Shown here piece by piece: positions 10,323 to 22,100 of a stretch of DNA of 64,000 bases. The position numbers were made by a program, and so were the translations under genes. The notes beneath the pieces are model-generated. The model made no database searches and was not told where the DNA came from. It worked only from the letters and a program-made list of their open reading frames with translations. Location: positions 39,942,914-40,006,913 of the forward strand of contig NC_016132.3 of NCBI RefSeq assembly GCF_000005505.3, in the 5' to 3' direction. Numbering within the stretch: position 1 is the stretch's first letter; each line of letters opens with the position of its first letter. This DNA comes from Brachypodium distachyon. Taxonomy: Eukaryota; Streptophyta; Magnoliopsida; Poales; Poaceae.

Positions 10323-13197
10323 ATCTGATTTACCCTCTCGGTCTGTCCATCCGTCTGCGGATGAAAAGCTGTGCTGAACTCTAGTCTCGTTCCTAGAGAC
10401 TCATGTAGTTGTCCCCAAAATCTTGAGGTAAATTGGGTAGCTCTGTCTGAAACTATTTTCTTGGGTACTCCGTGTAAACACACAATTCTGGATATGTAGC
10501 GTTTTGCTAACTGAGTGCCGGTGTATGTGGTCTTTACCGGTATGAAGTGGGCAACCTTGGTCAAACGGTCAACCACTACCCATATAGAGTCATACCCTGA
10601 TCTGGTTCTCGGTAATCCGGTGATGAAGTCCATGCCTATCTTATCCCACTTCCAGTCTGGCACTGGTAATGGTTGTAGCAGTCCGGCTGGCTTCTGGTGC
10701 TTGGCTTTAACCTTGTTGCACACATCGCACAAAGCAATATACTCAGCGATGTCACGCTTTAATCCGGACCACCAAAATCTTTCTTTCAAATCCATGTACA
10801 TCTTCGTATTCCCAGGGTGAATGGAATATGGTGCCTCTTGAAAAATCAGTTTTCTGATCTCAGGATCCTGTGGCACACAAATACGTTTTTCAAACCATAT
10901 AGTGCCTTGGTCGTCTCCTCAAAAATCTTTGGCTTTTCCGATAAACATATTCTCTTTTATTTCCTTTATTTCCGAGTCGCCCTTCTGTGCTTCTCTAATC
11001 TTATCCAGCAACGTGGGCTGTACTTCCAAAGTGGCTAAATAACCTTCCGGTACTATTTCCAGTCTGAGGACCAGTTGTCCGGTTCACACAATTCTGGCGG
11101 CAATTCCCCAGTTGTTAGTCCATTCAAATAGCCCTTGCGGCTCAAAGCATCGGCTACCACGTCAGCCTTGCCCGGATGGTATTGTAAGTTCAGATTATAA
11201 TCTTTTATCAGCTCTAGCCATCTTCTCTGCCTCAGATTCAACTCCTTCTAGGTGAATATGTACTTCAGACTCTTGTGATCAGTAAATAGCTCACAATGTT
11301 TCCCCATCAGGTAGTGTCTCCAAGTCTTCAAAGCGTGCACTACTGAGGCTAATTCCAAATCATGAGTGGGGTAGTTGCCTTCATGACTTTTCAGTTGCCG
11401 CGAAGCGTACGCTACAACTCTTCCTCCTTGCATCAACACTCCTCCCAACCCTTGACGTGAAGCGTCACAGTAAACTTGGAAATCTTCCTGTAGATTGGGT
11501 AGAACAAGGATGGGTGCAGACACTAGTCTTTTCTTCAACTCCTGAAAACTTCCTTCACAATTCTCATTCCAGGTAAACTTCTTCTCTTTCTTTAAGATTT
11601 CCGTCATGGGTTTAGCTAGCTTGGAGAAATTTTCAATAAACCTCCGATAGTACCCAGCGAGTCCTAGGAAACTGCGGACATCAACGACATTTTTAGGTGC
11701 TTTCCAATCTGTCACTGCTGCTATCTTAGCTGGGTCAACAGCATCTCCCGCTCCTGACACGATGTGCCCTAGAAAACTGACTTCTGATAACCAAAATTCA
11801 CACTTGCTGAATTTGGCATACAACTTGTGCGCCCTCAGCTTCTCCAAAATCAAGCGCAGATGCTGCTCATGCTCTTCTTTGCTCTTGGAATAAATCAAGA
11901 TGTCATCGATGAATACCACGACAAACTTGTCCAAGAATTCCATGAACACCTTCTTCATCATGTTCATGAAATATGCAGGCGCATTGGTCAAACCAAAAGG
12001 CATCACAGTGTACTCGTAAAGTCCGTACCTAGTGGTGAAAGCTGTTTTGGGGACATCTGCTTCACGTATCTTCAGCTGAAAATATCCTGATCTCAGATCG
12101 ATCTTTGAGAACACTTGAGCTCCCTTCAATTGATCGAAAAGATCATTGATTATGGGTAAAGGATATTTATTCTTAATCGTCACCTCATTAAGTGACCGAT
12201 AGTCTATACACATCCGTTGGCTTTTGTCCTTCTTCTCCACAAACAGGACAGGTGCTCCCCATGGTGATGAACTGGGGCGAATGAAACCTTTCGACAATTG
12301 CTCGGCCATCTGCTTCTTCAATTCCTTTAACTCATCCACGGCCATCTTATAAGGTCTCTTGGCCATGGGTCCACTTCCAGGCATCAACTCAATGAGAAAC
12401 TCCACATCTCGGTCTGGTGGCATACCTGGTAACTCCTCGGGGAAAACATCCGGATACTCGTTCACTATGGCTACATCCTCCATGCTAACCCCCTTAAGAG
12501 AATTTACCTTAGGTCTCTTAAGTTCCATAGTAGACTTGAAGCGGATTCGCTTCTTCTCAGGGGTTGTGAGTGTAATTGTTCTCTTGGCACAGTCAACAAG
12601 TCCTTCATATAAGGTCATCCAGTCCATTCCCAGAATTATGTCCAGACCTCGGGAATCCAACACAATAAGGTCGGAGGGAAAAGTGTGTTTCCCAATCTCT
12701 AGGGGTAACTAGAGGCATCCTTGAGTCGCTACCATTGGTCCTCCACGTGAACTTACTCTCATAGGGTTCCTTAGGGTGTTTGTAGGTATCTTATTCTCAT
12801 TCACGAACATCCTTGATATGAATGAATGTGATGCACCCGTGTCAAAGAGTACGAGTGCTTGGAAAGAATTTATGCGGAATGATCCAATCACAATGCCCGG
12901 CTCCGTGATTTCTTCTACACTGACATGGTTCACATGACCTTCCATGAACGGGGTGGGCTTGACTCCATTCCCTTCGAACCTTTCCGGGCAATCATTCGAG
13001 TAGTGCCACATCTTGTGGCACTTGAAACATTCCACTTGACTCAGGTCAAATTGGGTGAAGTCGACATTCTGGTTCTGCTCGTTGTTGTTTCCTCTGCCAT
13101 GGTCATTGCTCTTGTGCTGGTGTCGGCATCCATTCCCATGATAGTGCTCATGGTGGCCATTCCCTCCATGGATATGGTGGTGGTGAGGGCTTCCATG
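10323..13197 (-). pseudogene. Element A gag C-terminus through integrase (gag-pol)
   Basis: On the minus strand, from right to left, this encodes the His/Asn/Gly-rich end of gag, a CCHC zinc knuckle (CFKCHKMWHYSNDC), the aspartic protease motif [12 protein letters not shown] with [12 protein letters not shown], RNase H ([12 protein letters not shown]), the integrase zinc-binding region and the first integrase Asp ([14 protein letters not shown]). Gag and pol share one frame. Sister copies identify the damage: TAG at 12709-12711, TAG at 11248-11250 (CAG ancestor), a small insertion near 11070 causing a frameshift, TGA near 10921 (CGA ancestor), and a 9-bp in-frame loss before PYSIHPG. The RT segment 11248-12663 is open for 471 codons. 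The gene is split from its distal part by S and from the rest of gag by B. Confidence 0.9.
13193..13197. repeat. Target-site duplication CCATG (left copy)
   Basis: CCATG at 13193-13197 recurs at 36584-36588 just after the last base of the B 3' LTR. Element A gag continues in frame (SSSRIKHG then SPHHHH) when B and one copy are removed. Confidence 0.95.
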
Positions 13198-16100
13198 TGT
13201 AACATCCCAAAATTTCAAACTTTACATGTGCATTGCATCCATAAGCATCATGCCACAATTGCATATTTGAATTCAAATTTTGAATCTCAAAAGGCTTTAA
13301 AGATTTGGTTTACACCCTTTTGAGCTTTGGATTTTCAAAACAAGAAGGTTTATGCATAAGAGGGGTTTAATGCATATATAAGCTATCCCATAATTTTTGA
13401 ATAATTATTAGGAGTTGAAAAGGTATTTTATTTAAATAGATATATGGCCCTAAAGGCATTTATAGGTCAAATGTATTTTTATATATTTTATTTTGAAGAG
13501 AAACTACTTCCAAAAGTTGTATCATGGTAGAACATGATTTTACAAATTTTCTGGAATTTATTTGGACCAATTTGGAGTTCAAACTCAAAAGATATCAAAG
13601 AAATGAGAAAAGCAGAAAAAGAAAAGGCTAAAAGAAAAAAAAGGGGGAGAAACGGACCGGCTCGGCCACTTTGGGCCGAACTGGCCCTTTCCTCACGCAC
13701 GCGCGTGTGCCGCCCCGCCCAGCAGCGCCCCGCGCCGCGCCCACACCCGCTGACAGGTGGGGCCCACCTGTCAGGGGCTTCGTCCTCGTGGGGAAAGCTC
13801 CCGCAATCCCCGCGTCGCCTGCCATGGACGCCGCCGCGCGCAATCTCTGCCGCCCCGTCTGCTCCGACCTTCCCGAAGCTCCGAGCCCGCGTCCCTATAA
13901 AGCTCTCCCCCTCCTCTTCTCTCCCCCCCTTCTCGCCCCCGCTCGCACGCCGCCAGGCCGCCCTAATCCCTCGCCGGAAAAAGCTTTGCGCCGCCGCCGT
14001 TCTCGCGTCGCCCCGACCTCGCCGGTGAGTCATAGCCGCCGCGACTTGGATCTTCTTTCTTCCCTCTCCATTCCGCACCGTTTGACGCGCTCTTTTTGCC
14101 GTTTTATGCCCCGTAGCGCCGCCCCCGTCGTCCCCTGAAGCTCGCCGGAGTTCCGTGCCGCGCCGCCGCGCTCATCTCCGTCCTAGGCGAGGCGTCCGCA
14201 GTCCCCGAGCGCCGCCGACCCCGTCACCGAGTCCGCCGTGCCGCGCCGCGCCTCCCCATGACCTCCTCGTGTCGCCTGCCTCAACAGCAGAGCCGCCCGC
14301 CACCCGCCCGTGCCCGCGCCGCCGTCTCCCTCGTCTCCGGCGATCGCCGCTGCCGTGGAGGTAAAACCCTAGCCGCCCGATCGTCCGATCGCCATCCCAC
14401 GGTCCGGATTAGATCCAAGGTTTTATTTTAATCGAACCGGTACGCACCTTTAGATGCTGACACGTGGCACGGTAAAATAGAAATAAAAGTCTAATTTTAA
14501 TCCCCCGGATTAATTAAATGGCACTTTTGCAGAAAAGCCCCTATAACTTCAAATGATCATATCGTTTAATCTGTTTGGCCAAATTTAATGATCCACACCT
14601 TTTTGGAATCCTTAGGAATTGTAGAGTCTTTTGGAACTGTCCAATTTCAAATTTGAATATTTGAATCACATTCAAATTACAGCTTAGGGTTTTATGCCAT
14701 TTAAATCATAACTAATTATCTAGAAGTCCTTTTTGAATGAAACCAGTGCCCAAAATTTTCTTTTATTGTCCACTGTCCAATGGGACAGAGAAATAAATTT
14801 TTTGAATTAAATTGTTTTGCAGATGCAAATGAAACCTCATTTTAGGGTTTAAATCCTAGCTTTGGCTTTTTGTTTAAAACCCTAAATTGCATGTGCTTAA
14901 TTCTCAAGGCTTTGGATCAGTAGATTACCCAAATAAAATAAACCAAACTCTTGTCACATGTTTGGCATTGCATCATGGCATACATATTCTTTTGTTTGTA
15001 TGGTGTGTTTATGTATGTGTATTTTTGCTTGATTGTATAGTTTTCTCGGAGAGCGAACCATGTGATTGTGAAGAGTGCTTGAATACCAACTACTATCAAG
15101 GCAAGTCCACTTTGATCATTTACCTGTTATTTTATTATGCACTAGATTTTATTAGTTGCATTATTAGGATTATTACTGTATATATGCTAGCTATGATCTG
15201 TCCTAATAGTATAGGATACCCTTTGTCATGACTTCACCACCAATTGCCATCGTAGTAGTAAAATGCTATGCTATCCTACTGTACGAGGGTGGTATTATTA
15301 CAATGTGATACTATTGAATTACAATATGATTTTCCTAGTGTATGGCAAAACAAATAATTCAATGAACCGTCCTGGGTGGGCTGCTTTGAGTATTCGGATG
15401 TAGTGACGTTAGGTCCATTTCTATGGGGCCCGCTGAGTCATCTCTTGGAGCGTCCATGGTCGCCTCCCCGTGCGATTCGGGGAGCGCCTGCCACCCGGGA
15501 TAACCAGAGACTGGACTAGTTTCCTGTTTAGTAGCTTCCAGTACAACCACATAGTATTATGGGCTCTGCCAGGATGGATGTAAGAAATATGAACCCGGAT
15601 CCGAGGTGACATCGGTATGTAGCAGTGTAGGTGGGGGCGCGTCCCTCAGGTGACCTGGGGGATTATGTTAGGAAATTCCTGTAGTCGATGCCGTTGCTAC
15701 TCTACCCTGAGGACAACAAGGGATTAACACGTCGATTTCTTGTGGGTAAAGTGTACCACCTCTCGAGAGTGTCAAACTAAGTACTTAGCCGTGTCCTCGG
15801 TTATGGATAATTATGAGCAACTAGATATTGGGGCTGTAAGGAAGGTCTCACTCATTCCAATTTCCTAATAAAATGAATGGTTTGAACTGGATAGGAGCAT
15901 TGATGTTTCTACTCAATGTGCCTAGGTTAATAGGAGCATGGGTGTTTCTACCCCGTGTCCAATAGAATTAAAAACTACTTGATTAATAATGATAGAATTG
16001 AACTATGATGCTTTTATGCAAACATCCAAACTCCACCTAGCCAAATTATGCATGTACTTGGTAGGTCCTTTATAACTCTGGTAAACTTGCCAATACATTC

Positions 16101-16485
16101 AAATGTATTGACGACGTAGTGCCTGCAATTAACAATGCAGGTGGATCCGACGATGAGTGAGGTTCCTCGTTTTGTCATGGGTCATGTGCTTACATTCCAA
16201 CATCCTCTCACCTTGGAGTAGTTGAGGCCCTTTTGTTCTACCATTTTCCGCTGCAGTTTTGAAACATTGTTTTATGATGATGAAACCATATTTGTTCATG
16301 CTGGCCTAAGAGCTCATGTGAGGTTGTAAGTACTAATTAAATTTCTGGATGATGCGATGTAATAAAGTACTTTTGACCTTTGTTTCTGTGCACTTCATCA
16401 TGAAGCTGTGTGTGCTAGTGAGTCGACCAGGGACTAGCACAGTAAGCACAGAGATTTAACCCTAGTAAGGGGGAGGATCGCTTCA
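13198..16485 (+). repeat. 5' LTR of element B
   Basis: This 3,288-bp LTR runs TGTAACATCC to GATCGCTTCA. It shares private variants with 33416-36583, such as CATAAGC near the start, so they are a true pair. The GC palindrome is at 13752-13772 and the AT palindrome at 16091-16110. A stem-loop (TGTGCTAGT paired with ACTAGCACA) is at about 16411-16442 near the 3' end. Confidence 0.95.
13895..13901 (+). promoter_or_regulatory. TATA box of B 5' LTR
   Basis: A TATAAAG-type box follows CGTCCC, about 120 bp downstream of the GC palindrome. The B 3' LTR has lost this region through a 149-bp deletion. Confidence 0.65.
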
Positions 16486-16487
16486 GA

Positions 16488-16500
16488 TGGTATCAGAGCA
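16488..16500 (+). promoter_or_regulatory. Primer binding site (initiator tRNA-Met)
   Basis: TGGTATCAGAGCA lies two bases after the LTR end. It is complementary to the 3' end of plant initiator tRNA-Met over at least 12 bases, which is the usual primer for chromoviruses. Confidence 0.9.
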
Positions 16501-16934
16501 ATGTGTTGCCTGTACGAACGTGACCCTAGTTTGGATTAGGATAAGACAGACCAAAGACCAAACCTTAGGATTATTTCTTATCCCTATCTGATCTATATAT
16601 ATACATATGTTTTATTCCTTATCCCTATTCATCTGAATCTTTGCATTTATATCTTACATATGCATGACATATTTATTGTTTTATTCCATATATACACCAA
16701 ATACTATGTTTTTACCAGAGATGCATATTTGATTTATACACCATACACCACTATAATCATGTTACCATGTTGTTCACATATTAGTATGCATCCAATTTTA
16801 TATTTACATTTCCACCCTTGATATTAATGTTTATCACTTGATTCCCACTCTACCACTTTTATTTTATTTTTACTTACATTCGACCATTTGATCATGTTAC
16901 TGATACTCCCTTACCTCCTTCTTTATTTCTATAG
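16501..16934 (+). other. AT-rich untranslated leader of element B
   Basis: This leader of about 430 bp between the primer site and ORF0 is AT-rich with many short T runs. No ORF of note is present. Its first ~25 bases (TTGCCTGTACGAACGTGACC) align with the leader of element A. Confidence 0.6.
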
Positions 16935-17763
16935 ATGGGAAGCCCAACACCGTTCGGCAATGTACCGCCGTTCACCCGCGTCTACTACCCCTCCACAAAC
17001 GACGACCAGTTGTTCAGTGCCCCTTTTGGCGGCACTGTGTGCTTTCCTCGACCTACCACCACACAGGTTCAGAGGCCGAGTCGAGACCGCCGCACCCGAG
17101 GGATGGCAGCCACGGTGGGAGATCGAGGCGAAGATCCGCGGACGTGAGATCGCGCCCGCTACGCCGGATATCACCTTCATCAGCTGCTACCCCACCTTCG
17201 AGCAGGGCCTTCAGTTCGCCATGCAGTGCGCCTTCGCACAGGTGTGCTGGGACTATCGGCACGAGTTCCCCGAGGACTCCCCCTTCCTCCTCTTTGGAAG
17301 GTGGAACCATGCATGCTCGGCAGTGGCTACGACCAACGACGAAGACGCAACCCCAGTGACGACCCACTTCGAGAACATGGAGATAAACACCGTGGACTTG
17401 GAGTCTTGCCTTGAGCACGAGATGACCAGGGCCGACCTAGCCGATGAGCGGGTTGGTAATCTGATGGGAGAGAAGACCCAGTGGCTTGAGGACAAGGCCG
17501 TGTTGGAGAACACTGTCCTCAACATGGGAGACGCCATAGATCAGCTGCTGTACGAGAAAGACCAGGCTCGCTACTACTGCGAGCAGTTCAAGGCCTTCAT
17601 TGAGGCAACAGCCGCAGCCGCAGCCGCCATCGCACCAGCTGCCGCACCGGCGCCTGACCAGGTCCAACCTCCACCACACCGACAGCCACACTCCCTTAGA
17701 CCTGTTGATGTCTACCAAACTTATCTTTTCTTTTCGTTATCAGTATTGCGAGTTAGTCATTGA
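16935..17763 (+). pseudogene. ORF0 of element B: extra protein upstream of gag
   Basis: The ATG at 16935 opens MGSPTPFGNVPPFTRVYYP. The frame then shifts by one base near 17085-17095 into a long frame with WEIEAKIRGREIAP, a segment ISCYPTFEQGLQFAMQCAF, and a helical, heptad-like stretch (MEINTVDLESCLEHEMTRA to YYCEQFKAFIEA), then an Ala/Pro linker. Compared with the C copy, about 130 bp coding an acidic tail is lost between two CCACCACA-like repeats, so the B frame reads on to 17763. I do not recognise the protein. Some rice gypsy elements (RIRE3/RIRE8, from memory) have an ORF0 before gag and this may be the same. The function is unknown. The coiled-coil and acidic tail suggest a binding or assembly role, which is inference. 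Confidence 0.7.
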
Positions 17764-17990
17764 CCATACAATTTATGTGTATGGCAATGTAGGCCGATTG
17801 CTTCTTCCCGTACTCTTTTCTTAAGGGCAGTACCCCATCATGAACAAGTGTGTTTTGCTATGATTTTCAAAAAAAAAAATTTTGATTGATGAGTGTATGA
17901 TTGATATATGCTTGAGTTATATCTTGTTTGGGGGTTTAGTTATCCTTAGCTCTATTCTATCTGTTTCCTCATCTATGCTACCCTAAACAA
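17764..17990 (+). other. Spacer between ORF0 and gag in B
   Basis: This AT-rich spacer of about 230 bp has a T/A-rich centre and no ORF. The last ~40 bases before the gag ATG (CATCTATGCTACCCTAAACA) are also conserved in C and in A, which lacks ORF0. Confidence 0.6.
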
Positions 17991-19139
17991 ATGCCTCCGA
18001 GACGCCAGAACCCTGCCAACAACGCCGAGGCTAACAATGCCGACGCAGAAGGGAATGCTGCTACCATGCAGCAGTTATTGGCCGCCCAGACCCAATTCTT
18101 CCAGATGATCACACAGCAGTTGGCCAACAACAACAACAATAATCAGCAGAACCATAACAACCAGCAGCACCACCCACCCGAAGTGGATATGCTGACTAGA
18201 TTTCTGCGGTTACGCCCGCCTACTTTTTCCAGCTCTACTGAGCCCATTATGGCTGACGATTGGCTTCGTTCAGTCAACAAGAACCTAGTCACCATCAGCT
18301 GCACTGACGAAGAAAAGTGAGGTTTGCAGCACATTTGCTAGAAGGACCCGCAGCATCATGGTGGGAAAATTTCCAGATCACCACCCCCATCGACGAAGTT
18401 ACCTGGGATATGTTCCAGGAAGCTTTCCGCACCGCCCACATTTCTGCGAGAGTGCTCAGCCTGAAAAAAAGAAAGAGTTTCACAGGCTATGACAAGGAAG
18501 CCGCTCAGTGTCGGAATACATAGAAGTATTCAACCAGCTGTCCCGCTACCGCGCCGGATGATGTCAACACCGACGCCAAGCGCAGGGAGCAGTTCTTGGA
18601 CGGTCTGAACGACGAACTATCAGTTCAGCTTGCTGTTGCTTACACCCCCACTTACCAGTCTTTGATTGACAAGGCTATCATTCTGGAGAGCAAGCTCACT
18701 CAGACGGAGAGCCGCAAGAAAAGACTCCATCAAGGTAGTTCTCACACTGGCCCGCACCAGAAGCAGCGCACCTCCTATGATGGAAGTGGCAGTTCCTCCT
18801 TGAGCAGGAACGGGAACCAGAACAGCCACCGCAGTGGAGGTAATGGTCACCACCACCGCCAGGGAAGCCAAGGACACCACCACCAGGGTGGCAATGTGAA
18901 CCGGCACCATCAGCAGCACCAGCAACAGCATCAGTTCGCTCCCCAAGGCCCATCAATGGCAATGGAAATGGCAGGAATAACGGCAATGGCCAGAACAACA
19001 ATGGTCAGAACCACAATGCCAACAAGGACATGAGCAAGGTGGAATGCTTTAATGTCACAAGATGGGACACTACGCCACCAACTGTCCGGACAACCAGGAT
19101 GGCATTGGGAACAAGCCCAACCCATTCTAGAAGGGCCAC
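17991..19139 (+). pseudogene. Element B (Y-derived?) gag, frameshifted
   Basis: The gag starts MPPRRQNPANNAEANN, with a Gln/Asn-rich N-terminus, then the retrotransposon gag domain (VDMLTRFLRLRPPTF, MADDWLRSVNKNL, AAHLLEGPAASWWENF, ALDGLNDELS-type C-terminal helices) and a His/Gln/Gly-rich tail before the zinc knuckle. At least four indels break it: a lost base at about 18316, an extra stretch at about 18470, a lost base at about 18940 and one in the zinc knuckle at about 19050 (ECFNVTRWD where C has [11 protein letters not shown]). The product would package element RNA. This copy cannot make it intact. Confidence 0.9.
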
Positions 19140-22100
19140 GTGAATCACGTGGATGTGGAAGAAATCACCGAGGAATCAGGTATCATACTTGGCACCTTCC
19201 ACGTTAATGCATTTGAAGTACTAGTTCTATTTGACACTGGAGCATCGCATTCATTCATTTCAAGAGTATTGGTAGAAAGAGGCAAGTTATCCTCTGAGAC
19301 CATGGGTAGACCTATGAAAGTAAACTCACCGGGTGGAACAATACTAGCAACCCGACACTGCCACCAGTTACCCCTAAGTATTGGGAGACACAATTTTCCC
19401 TCTGATCTCATAGTTATAGATTCCCAAGAACTGGACCTAATCCTGGGAATGGACTGGTTGACCTTATATGAAGGATTAGTAGACTGTGCCCAGAGAACTG
19501 TCACTCTCACAACCCCAGACAAGAGACGCATCCGGTACAAGTCAACCCACGAGCTTAAGAAACCCAAGGTTAATGCTCTTAAGGGGGTTAGCATGGACGA
19601 TGTACCAACAGTGAAGGAATACCCGGATGTATTTCCAGAGGAATTACTAGGCATGCCACCGGATCGTGACGTGGAGTTTCTCATTGAGTTGATGCCAGGA
19701 AGTGGACCCATAGCCAAGAGACCATATAAGATGGCAGTGGATGAGTGGAAAGAATTAAAGAAGCAGCTAGCTGAACAGTTAGCGAAAGGGTTCATCCACC
19801 CCAGTTCATCACCATGGGGAGCACCTGTCCTGTTTGTAGAAAAGAAGGACAAGAGCCAACGGATGTGCATTGACTATCGCTCACTAAACGAAGTGACGAT
19901 AAAGAATAAGTATCCTTTGCCCATAATCAATGATCTTTTCGATCAATTGAAGGGAGCTCGAGTGTTCTCAAAGATCAATCTGCGATCAGGGTATTTTCAG
20001 TTGAAAATCCGAGAGATGGATATACCCAAGACGGCATTCACCACTAGGTATGGACTGTATAAGTACACCGTGATGCCTTTTGGTTTGACCAATGCACCCG
20101 CATACTTCATGAACATGATGAACAAGGTGTTCATGGAATTCCTGGACAAGTTTGTCGTGGTATTCAAAGACGACATCTTGATTTACTCCAAGAGCAAAGA
20201 AGAGCATGAGCAGCATCTGCGCTTGATATCAGAGAAGTCCGCAGTTTCCTTGGACTTGCTGGTTACTACCGGAGGTTCATTGAGAGCTTCTCTAAAATAG
20301 CGAAACCCATGACTGAGCTCTTGAAGAAGGAAAAGAAGTTTACCTGGAACGAGAAGTGTGAAGAAAGTTTCCAGGAATTGAAGAAAAGACTAGTGTCTGC
20401 GCCCATCCTTGTTTTACCTGATCTGCAGGAGGATTTTCACGTTTACTGTGACGCCTCACGTCAAGGATTGGGAGGAGTGTTGATGCAAGGAGGAAGAGTT
20501 GTAGCATACGCTTCACGGCAGCTGAAGAGCCACGAAGGCAATTACCCCACTCATGACTTGGAATTAGCATCGGTAGTGCACGCCCTGAAGACTTGGAGAC
20601 ACTATCTGATGGGAAAGCATTGTGAGCTGTTTACCGATCACAAGAGTCTGAAGTACATATTCACTCAGAAGGAGGTGAATCTAAGGCAGAGAAGATGGTT
20701 GGAACTGATAAAAGATTATGACCTGAATTTACAATATCATCCAGGCAAGGCTAATGTCGTAGCCGATGCATTGAGCCGCAAGGGCTATATAAATGGACTA
20801 ACAGCTGGAGAGTTACCACCAGAGTTGTGCGAACAGTTCAAAGACCTCAGATTGGAGATAGTACCGGATGGATATCTAGCTACCCTGGAAGTGCACCCAC
20901 ACTGCTTGATAAGATTAGAGAAGCAGAGAAGGATGACTCAGAAATAAAGGAAATAAAAGAGAATATGCTGATTGGAAAGGCCAAAGATTTTCGAGAAGAC
21001 GACCGGGGTACCATATGGTTCGGAAAACGCATTTGCGTACCGCAGGATCCAGGACTCAGAAAGTTCATTTTGCAAGAAGCCCATGACTCACCGTACTCAA
21101 TCCACCCTGGGAACATGAAAATGTACATGGACCTCAAGGAATCATTTTGGTGGTCCAGATTGAAGCGTGACATCGCCGAGTTTATTGCCTTGTGCGATGT
21201 GTGCAGCAGAGTTAAGGCAGAGCACCAGAAGCCAGCAGGATTGCTAAGATCATTGCCGATACCGGACTGGAAATGGGATAAAATAGGCATGGATTTTATC
21301 ACCGGGTTACCAAGGACCAGATCTGGATATGATTCCATATGGGTAGTTGTTGACTGTTTAACCAAGGTTGCCCACTTTATACCGGTAAAGACCACCTACA
21401 CCAGTGCACAGTTAGCGAAACCCTACATTTCCAGAATAGTAAGTTTACACGGAGTACCCAAGGAAATAGTTTCAGACAGAGGTACCCACTTTACCTCAAG
21501 ATTTTGGGGACAACTACATTAGTCTCTAGGAACGAGACTGGAATTCAGTACAACCTTTCATCCGCAGACGGATGGACAAACCGAGAGGGTTAATCAGATC
21601 CTTGAGGATATGTTGAGAGCCTGCGCTCTAGACTATCGATCCAGTTGGGATGACAATCTGCCATATGCGGAATTCTCATACAACAACAGCTTCCAAGCCA
21701 GCATAGGAATGTCACTGTTTGAAGCTTTGTATGGAAGGAAATGCAGAACACCATTGTTATGGGATGGGGTAGGAGATCGCAGCCTATTCGGCCCGGATAT
21801 GATAAAGGATGCCGAGGAAAAGGTTAGACTCATCCGAGACCGGCTGAAAGTAGCCCAGTCAAGGCAGAAAAGCTACGCAGATTCCAAACGTAGGGAGGTT
21901 ACCTACGAGATTGAAGGTAGAGCGTATCTCAGAGTTTCACCGATACGCGAGGTAAAGAGATTTGGTATAAAAGGAAAGTTAGCATCCTGTTTTGTTGGAC
22001 CTTTCAAGATCTTATCACGACAAGGAGAGGTAGCGTACAAGTTGGATTTACCAAAAGCACTGTCGAATGTCCACAATGTCTTCCATGTATCCCAACTGAA

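Noticed and set aside
16441..16485. tRNA-like GATCGAACCC motif at LTR ends
   Set aside because: It resembles a T-arm, but no acceptor, D- or anticodon arms can be drawn around it. It is LTR sequence.
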